NCBI GenBank assembly: GCA_029204225.1
Contig: CM055111.1
Location: forward strand, 26,817,540 to 26,881,539
Direction: 5' to 3'
Origin: Diphasiastrum complanatum
Taxonomy: Eukaryota > Streptophyta > Lycopodiopsida > Lycopodiales > Lycopodiaceae
DNA length: 64,000 bases
Below the pieces are notes generated by a model that was not told the origin of the DNA, made no database searches, and saw only the letters and a list, made by a program, of their open reading frames with translations. The translations under genes and the position numbers were made by a program. Positions 56,421 through 64,000 of this stretch are shown here, piece by piece (within the stretch, counting starts at the first letter, position 1; every line of letters starts with the position of its first letter).

Positions 56421-58080
56421 ATTCTCCCCGTGGAGAATCCGAAGAAATTGGCTATTTTCCCTTGGCGTTCGTTGGCAATTCTGATTGTGGATCAGGGGTC
56501 GGATCTTTTACCATATTTATGCTACTGTCCCATAATGAGATTTCTAGCTTATAAAGAGCTTCGTCCTCCGCTAGGTCCCAATCTATACATTCTCGTAGGA
56601 GATCATCAACAATTATAGGAACACTAGTCGTGGATCCATCAATCACTATATTCATTCGGCCTACAACAGCATTGCCTTGTGTGGCTCTACGGTTCCAATG
56701 AGATTTTCGTTCGCTAGAGGCTCTCGTGGATCTAGTATTTTGGGTTCTTGGTGCGAGCTTGAAACAGTCAAGATCTACATATCAGAGGAAATTCTCATCA
56801 TCATACTCTCGACCTTCTTCCAAGGTGAACACCTGAAGAACTTCAATTTTCTTTTCACTGCAGATTCCTTGCAGCGGTTCTTGGGGTATAGCCTCTAGGC
56901 TCATCATAAAAAGTGAAACGGAATCTTGATGGCCCTCGCTAGGTTTCTTCGATGGTCACTCTAATCTCTTATCGTCTTCATTGGAAAATGGGTCGACAGT
57001 TGACCTTTGCTTGGGGGATTGCTCATCTGATGAAACATAAAATTAAAGACAATCGATCGTGGCTAGGGCCTCGATCCAGTTTACCACATCGGTTTGTGAA
57101 TCATCATGTATGACGATCCTCCTCCAACGACGTCCGTTGTCCGATTCTTCATCAGAGTGGATGGTGGTAGAAAAGCTTGAAACCATGGCTCTTTGGTTGG
57201 TTGGTTTCGTAATCCAGGTATCAGGGTTGATCTTAACGACAGAATCATGATTCTATAGCACAATACGGTTCTGTCCCCAATCATGTGGAGCTTGTGACGT
57301 TTGGAGCCACGGTCTACCTAGCAGGACGCTATAGAATTGGAGAGAATCATGCAAATCCAAGACTACAAAATCTAACACGAAACAAATTTCGGCTACCTTG
57401 GTATGCACATCATTCGCTATGCCTAAGGGCTTTACACCAAACTAGTCAGCGAGTCTGATTGTAAGAGGAGCACTTACCATGCGAGTAAGACTCCATTCGT
57501 GATAAAGCTTGGAGGAAATGATATTCACTCCGGATCCTCCATCGACTATGGCTGACTCTTTTGGAAATCCACGATGCGTGATCGGGATGTTCACATGTTT
57601 GTCATCTTTCTCCCAACCCACACCTACTTGGTGGACTGGTTGTGATTTCTCTACTTCTTCCTCTGGCACCAAATTTGTATGGTGCACTTTTGGTTTTTCA
57701 CTACATGGTCCATCTATATGTCTTCAATCCTTTCCAGAGAGTCGGATGCATCTTGAGTAAGGTGCCTAAGGGCATTCTAACATCACTTCTCAACAGATCG
57801 AGTAGGACAACAGTGTGATATTTTTTTTCTTCCTTGCTATGGAAAGGGACTTTGAAACTAGAATGTCCATTTGCATTTTGTCCGGTCTCACGGATGAACT
57901 GCAATAACCTATGATTCACTAGGGAGCGAGGGGCAGGGACTTTGAAACTAGAATGCTCGTTTGCAATCTGTCCGATCTCACGGATGAACTGCAATAACCT
58001 ATGATGTTGATCATGCTCTCGAGTTGCTTCTCTAGCCTGATCTAGGGCTTGGGCTTCTTTCACCCACTCTTTCATTCTCC
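56421..58080 (-). mobile_element. Ty3/gypsy fragment: end of gag, aspartic protease and linker
   Basis: Minus-strand fossil. Parts seen are a Gln/His-rich end of gag (57701-58075, with an internal 90-bp repeat, copies starting near 57846 and 57936), the retropepsin-type protease (ESAIVDGGSGVNIISSKLYH, then APLTIRLAD, 57442-57560), the ...FGVKPLGIANDVHTKVAEI... and SVLLGRPWLQTSQA region (57300-57440), and a long linker to about 56430. RT, integrase and LTRs are not seen. Broken, with several disruptions. Confidence 0.75.
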
Positions 58081-59396
58081 TAAAGTTACCATGCTCAACT
58101 ATGGGGTTAGGATACTCTCCTACTCATTTCATCCCATTTCGTCTCGTCTTGTCTCGTCTTGTTGCAGAGCCTAATTGATCTTGTCACGAATTCTTTCGTT
58201 TCGTTTTGTTTCACTATCTGTGTGATTCCAGCATGAATCAATGTTAGAGCTCGTTTAAGTTTTGCTTAGCTTTGCTTCGTTTCATTTTGCATTTTCTGAG
58301 TGCATTCTTTTATGTTAGCATCACTGGTATTAGAGCCAACCTTGTCATAATCTGACATAGCCAAAAAGCTATCAAATCTAGGAGGCCAAAGTATTCAAAC
58401 AATCAACCATGAACAAGTGTACATGAATTTAGAAGCAATGGCTTCAATTAGTGGCATACAATCCAAGATCTATACAATTCTGGATTCTTCAGGATCTAAC
58501 TTTCTAGCATGGAAAGTGAAGACCTCGCTGATACTAAAGGGTAAAGGTTTATTCCCTTGGGTGGATGGCATAGAGGAGATGCCTACAACATCAGGTAAAG
58601 AGCTATGCAAATGGAGGGAGAAAAATGACAAGACAGTAGCCTTGCTATCATCATCCATTGAGGATAGTCTCACACTTGACCTGGCAACACTCTCCAAGGC
58701 AAAGGAAATGTGGGATACACTGCTCACGAGATTTCAAACAAAATTACGCAGTCAAATAATGATGCTGGAAGATCAGCTGACAAATCTACAGTGGGATGGA
58801 AATAACCTCACTTCTTTTGTAAGGAATATGAAGGATCTATTCCTATCACTACACAATTCTGGACCAGAAAATGCAATGTCAACAAAGAAGCAGTCACTTA
58901 CCTGTTGAGAGCCTTACCTAGATCTTTCCAAACAACCAGAACCTTGCTCGTGAAAGATCCTTCAATGACCCTCGAAAAGGCAATTGTCGAGATTAGAGAG
59001 GAAGTCGAGGATAGAGAGCATCTTGATCACAAGGATGCTTCTGACCAAGCCCTGTATGGCAACAAAGAAAAGACAAAGAAACAATTTAAGCCTATAAGGG
59101 AGTCAAATCAAAGGCAAGATCATGATCAACAAGTAGAGGGGACCAGCAAAGACAAGTGGAAGAACAAAGGGAGGTCAAAACAGCAAGGTGGATAAAAGAA
59201 GACTTGCATGAGATGCAAATGAGATGGGCACACAGCTGATACATGCTGGCTCAATCTAAAAATTGAGTGTATCCACTGCCACGAGAAGGGCCATGCAGCC
59301 ATGGATTGTCACCTGAACCCAAGGAAAAAATCAGCACAGAATAGACAGGAGAACAGTAATAGTTCGTCCTATGTCGAGGAGCCAGAGAGCTCAAAA
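58081..59396 (+). mobile_element. Ty1/copia element: 5' LTR end, primer site, gag
   Basis: Plus-strand fossil. The LTR end (up to 58325, ...TTATGTTAGCATCA) is followed by TGGTATTAGAGCC at 58327, the initiator Met-tRNA primer site. gag covers 58417-59195 (SGSNFLAWKVKTSLILKGKG, AKEMWDTLLTRFQTKLRSQI, a basic Gln-rich segment), then two CCHC zinc knuckles (CMRCKWDGHTADTC, CIHCHEKGHAAMDC, 59206-59320). The next copia element is inserted at 59397. The LTR's left edge is not certain. Partial and broken. Confidence 0.85.
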
Positions 59397-60169
59397 TGTT
59401 AGAAATGGTAAACTCCTGCAACTTTGTCGCAGCATGAACAAGACATGAAGGTCAAACGAGAACAATTCGCGACAGTCAACGTGTCTTTGACTCGAAGCAC
59501 AAACGATTTGCGAATCAATCGCAAATCTTAAACACACCTCCACGATCGCAAAACAAAAAGAATGAAACAAATGAAGAGAAATTCTCCGCGCCGCCAACTG
59601 GCAGCTCAATGGGCTTCATGCCCAGCTGAAAAGAATAGCAACGACGGAGACTAACTAACGAGTTGATTAGCATTAACTAGTCTTGTGATTCTACGTTTAG
59701 CTATCTTGTAAACTCCACACAATGGAGGTATAAACAATTCTCTCTGGATCATAACTACATACAGAAGGAAAAAGAAGAGAGATAGTATATACAGAGATCT
59801 GTAAGAAATAGAGAGAGACGTAGCGAATAGGGTAAGAAAGAAAAAAAAATACCATAGCTGTGCATGAAAGTCTGCCAACAAGCAGAACACAACGAAAGAG
59901 CAGAGAGTCATTCTGCCAATGAGCGAGACACTGACGATCTCGCTCTAAAACCAAAACTGACAATATAATTACTCTATTTTGTGTATCTCTTGTTCTTGTG
60001 CTACGTCTCTTGATTGCTAGAATAAAATATGTTTTGTGATGCGTAGTCGAGTGTCTGGGATCCCGTAAGAGCTTCTGCACGGAAAGAAAAATCGAAGATA
60101 GAAATTTTGGTCGCGAATCAGAAGAGAGGACGAACACGAAACACAAGAAACAAAAAAGCTTCTGCAACA
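59397..60169 (+). repeat. 5' LTR of the long copia element
   Basis: TG...CA edges and an immediately adjacent primer-binding site. It contains CGAA-rich words (AACAATTCGCGA, GATTTGCGAATC) also seen in the LTR at 36093-37031. The opening text matches the partial LTR at 29666. Confidence 0.9.
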
Positions 60170-63100
60170 TGGTATCAAAGCCTACAGGTTATCACTACTG
60201 ACATCCCAGCAGTGATTCTTCCAGACAACACAATATGGCTACGACAATCTAGACCAGAGTAGCAATCAGTCTTGATGGTGCAAATTATGAAATCTAAAAA
60301 TTCAAAATCAAAACAATCCTGAAGGGTGAAGGCATCTGGTCGGTGATCGGGCTCTCAGAGGTGCAGCCTCCAGAGGGAGACCCCAAGAGAGCTGAATGTA
60401 TCAGAAAACATGAGCGCACAATGGCGATCATCGTTTTGTCCATAAATGAAGATCTACTCATGCAGATTGAAGACTACGAAAGCAGCCATGCAGTGTGGGA
60501 AAGATTAAAATAGAAGTATGAAGTGAGGACTGCAGCTTCAGTCATGCACCTTCACAATCAGCTACAATCCATACGATGGGATGGCAACCAATTAGATCAA
60601 CACGTTGAGAAGATCAGAATGATCTTCGCTCAACTCGCTACATCAGGACAGGAGCACCAGGTCCCAACACCACATCAGCTGATGTACTTTATGAAATCTC
60701 TACCGACGTCCTATCAGCGGCTGAGAATGCTCATACTGAGTCTACCGGATATGACATTCGACAAAGTAGTCAGTCTTGTCGCTGATGAGAGACTGATGAG
60801 AGACGAAGGAGAGGGAAGCAGTGATCAAGAGAAGGCTCTCTTCACAAAAGGAAGGAAGAAGAGCAAAAACAAGCCAAGATTCGAGAAGACGAAGTTCTCG
60901 AATCAGCAATCTTCTTCCTGCGATCACTACCACAAACTAGGACATATGGCCAACAAATGCTGGTTCAATCCAACAATACCTTGCATGCACTGCAAGAAGA
61001 AAGGGCATTCTGTATATGACTACAGATTCAACCCGAAAAGAAAAAACAAAGCTGAAAAGACAAACGTTGCAGAGTCATCAAAGGATACTAAAAGAGGTGA
61101 TGAAGCTTTCACGATACTCGACAAAGCTTCGACAAGCTACTCTGAACACGATTACGATGTAGTTATCGATTCAGGAGCAACATCTCACATAACCTGCAAC
61201 AAGAAGATAAACTTTCACAAACTCGAAAACAACAGAGCAGTGATTCCAGGCGATGGAAGCAGACACGATGTCAAAGAGATCGGTGATAGCTAAGAACATT
61301 GTCAGGCCAAGTAGAGCTACCAAGAGTACTCTATGTGCCCTCACTCATAAAGGATCTTCTATCTGTATCCAAGATGGTAGATCTAGGCATTCGAGTTTTG
61401 TTCGACGGCAACACTTGTCGTATGATCGAGAAGACGACAAAAAGTTGCTAACGGTCGGATGTAGAGAAGAAAATCTCTACCAGGCCAAAATAATCAGCAA
61501 CTATGAAAGCATATTAAATGTTCCAGAAAATGAAGATCAGCTCTGGCAAAGTAGAATGTATCATCTGAACATGCGGAGCCTATATGACATGAGCAGAAAG
61601 GACATTGTCATAGGTCTCAAGGCCAGAGGTTGAGTTCTTTGAAGCTTGTCAGAAAATCAAGCAACATCGGAATCCATTCACACACGAGGGAAGAAGTGCC
61701 AAAGAAGTTCTTGAGCTTGTCCACTCTGATGTGTGTGGACCAATGAAAACAGATTCGCTCTCAGGTTCGAGATATTTTCTAACGTTCATAGATGATTACA
61801 ACCAAATCACCACGATCTACATCTTGAAGAAGAAATCCGATGTATTTGATTCTTTCAAGAAGTTGGCATTCGCAGAGCGACACACCTCAAAAAAGATACA
61901 GATCCTTAGATCTGACAATGGAGGTGAATACAAAAGCACAGAATTCTCAAGATTCTGCGAAGAACAGGGGATCGAACACCAGTTCACTCTTGCATACACA
62001 CCAGAATACAATGGTGTGGCAGAAAGAAGAAATAGAACGCTAGTCGAAGGAGCCAGATGCATGATGGCACAGGCTCAATTGCTAGGTCAATTTTGGGCCG
62101 AGGCAATAGCTGCAGCTATACACCTGCAGAATAGATTTACAACGACAGCGCTGGAGAACAAAACACCATACGAAATGTGGATAGGTAGAAAGTCTGATCT
62201 GTCATACGTACGAGTGTTTGGATGTGCAGCATACAAGCACATTCCAAAGGAAAAGAGAAGAAAGCTCGATGACAAATACGAGCAAACAATCATGGTCGGC
62301 TACTCAAACGGAACACATGTGTACAGACTCTACGGTCCAACCACGAAGAAGGTTGTTTCGAGTAGAGATGTGAAGTTCGACGAGTCCACATTCCCTGGAA
62401 TGAAAGACGAAAGAGGCCATGAGATCTTCACAATGCTGCCTATTCAAGAGGGAGATCGAGGACATACATCAAATCAGAATACAGAGCCCCAGATTCCAGA
62501 GCAGCAGGAAGCAGAGGATCGACCCCACAAACAAGAAATGTTTGAACAGCTACGAAACAAACCTCGAAGGTCAACAAGACAAAGAAGACCTCTAGACCGC
62601 TATTCTGACAATCTTCAATGGAGAGAAGACACACGGTTCGAGTACTACAGCTTCGCAGAAGAGCCAACAACATACCAAGAAGCTATCTAGAGTCCAGAGA
62701 GAGAATTTTGGAAGCAGGCAATGTCAGAGGAGATCGAGTTGATGAGGCAAAACGAGGCATGGACATTAGAGCCACTTCCAGAAAAGAGAAAAATAGTCGA
62801 CTTCAAGTGGGTATACAAGAAAAAGCTAAAATCAGATGGCACTATTGGCCACTACAAGGCAAGGCTCGTCACAAAGGGCTACACACAGAGATATGGTGTC
62901 GACTATTTTGACACATATTTGCCCATGCTGAAGATGACAAGCATAAGGCTACTCCTTGCATACGCCACATAGTACAATCTGGAAATTCACCAGATTGACA
63001 TGAAAACAGCTTTCTCCATGGAGAACTAGAGGAGAAAATCTTCATGAAGCAACCTGAAGGCTATGAAGACCCCGACAACAGACAATATGTTTGTCGATTG

Positions 63101-64000
63101 CAGAGATGCATCTACGGTCTAAAACAGGCATTATGGGCCTGGTACAAAAAGCTTGATGGTCTTCTGAAGTCTCTAGACTTCAACCCTACTCAACCAGAAT
63201 ATAATGTCTACATCAAAAGAGTAGAAAGGATTTTGTGATACTGACCATTTTCGTGGATGATTCGTTGATGATAGGAAATTCCTTGATGCTGATCAAAGAC
63301 ACGAAGAGTCAAATTTTTGAAAGCTACGAAATCACAGATCTTGGAGAAGCAACAAAATGTCTAGGGCTGGAGATCAGAAGAGATCGAACAAATGGCGAAA
63401 TGCACTTGAGTCAGTCAGAATATGCCAGAAAAGTGCAATAGTACCACATGATGGACTGCAAAGAAAAAGCCATACCAATGATAGTTGGAGCCAAGCTCAC
63501 GAAACAGGATTGCCCAAAAACAGAAGAGGAAGAATAGAAGATGGCAGGTATACCCTAACAGAACTTAATCGAGACTCTGATGTACTTGAGAATTTGTACC
63601 AGACCGGATCTAGCCTTCTCTGTTTACGCATTGAGCCAATTCTGTTCCAATTCTGGTCTAGCACATTGGAAAATAGCTAAACGAATCCTACAATATCTGA
63701 AGGGTACCCAAAATATTGGATTAACCTATAGAGCTAGAAATGAGGAGAAAGGATTCGAACTGCATTACTATAGTGATGCAAGCTAGGTGAGCTGCAAGGA
63801 TGACAACAAGTCCATTACTTGAGGATGTTCAATAGTGTGTAGAGCTGCAATCAGCTGGATATGCAAAAAGCAAACCCTGGTAGCTCAATCCTCTTGCGAA
63901 GTTGAGTATGTCGCAACCTCGAAAGTGGCGAATGAGGTAGTGTGGTTGCGGATGATGTTGGAGACAATTGGGATACCACTAAAGGGGCCAAGCACGATGA
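59397..64000 (+). mobile_element. Long Ty1/copia element, runs off the right edge
   Basis: Plus-strand fossil inserted in the copia copy at 58081-59396. The 5' LTR is 59397-60169 (773 bp, TGTTAGAAAT...TGCAACA); the primer site TGGTATCAAAGCC starts at 60170. In order: gag (about 60235-61060, with zinc-knuckle region), protease (VVIDSGATSHITC near 61165), pre-integrase, integrase (ELVHSDVCGPMKTDS, YFLTFIDDYNQITTIYIL, RSDNGGEYKST, GVAERRNRTLVEGAR, 61731-62690), RT (FWKQAMSEEIELMRQNEAWT, RCIYGLKQALWAWYKKLDGL, FVDDSLMIGNS, 62690-63440), RNase H (ICTRPDLAFSVYALSQF onward, still open at 64000). Domain order is complete as far as the edge, but the copy is broken, with around ten disruptions. Age cannot be set because the 3' LTR is outside. 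Confidence 0.93.

Overview
This is plant nuclear DNA, AT-rich and dominated by transposable elements. The evidence is Ty1/copia elements with initiator-methionine primer sites, a Ty3/gypsy chromovirus, CACTA (En/Spm) transposons carrying the plant tnp2/DUF4218/DUF4216 protein, long (CT)n tracts, GT-AG introns, and two plant-type host genes. No rRNA, tRNA or CRISPR was seen. The exact lineage cannot be fixed from sequence alone; a non-seed vascular plant such as a fern is possible, but this is a weak guess.

Layout. 0-9.8 kb: an acidic terminal exon of unknown origin, a copia LTR scrap, two copies of a module built from GTGGATAATCCAC palindromes, minus-strand copia pol pieces, a decayed CACTA DUF4216 gene, and a copia fragment with a well-defined LTR. 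9.8-18 kb: stacked retroelements, including a chromodomain gypsy element (both LTRs, 5-bp target duplication CTTTG) inside a copia element. 18-25.2 kb: the least retroelement-rich stretch. It holds a two-exon minus-strand gene for an ATG8-interacting (ATI1/ATI2-like) membrane protein and a second minus-strand gene candidate of unknown family, separated by GC-rich foldback repeats. 25.4-40.5 kb: a nested palindrome cluster at the left and an inverted copy of its outer part at the right, framing about 14 kb of copia mosaics, a tandem repeat and a (CT)n tract. 40.6-45.8 kb: a cluster of GCTATG/CATAGC palindromes, a decayed non-LTR-type reverse transcriptase fragment and unassigned sequence. 45.86-46.52 kb: a two-exon gene for a small secreted protein of the plant self-incompatibility S1 (SPH) family. 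48.7-49.9 kb: CT-anchored tandem repeats. About 50.2-55.7 kb: a degenerate CACTA transposon with a readable eight-exon transposase gene and a right terminus. 56.4-64 kb: a minus-strand gypsy fragment, then a copia element into which a second, long copia element is inserted; that one runs off the window edge.

How it fits together. The two host genes best supported here (ATI-like and S1-like) are unrelated in function and sit as islands in a graveyard of elements inserted into each other. A theme of the window is short palindromes arranged in modules at five or six places, some with paired changes that keep the symmetry. One set lies just inside the right end of the CACTA element, which suggests that the others are subterminal or foldback regions of DNA transposons. 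This is an inference, and it is the observation most worth testing.
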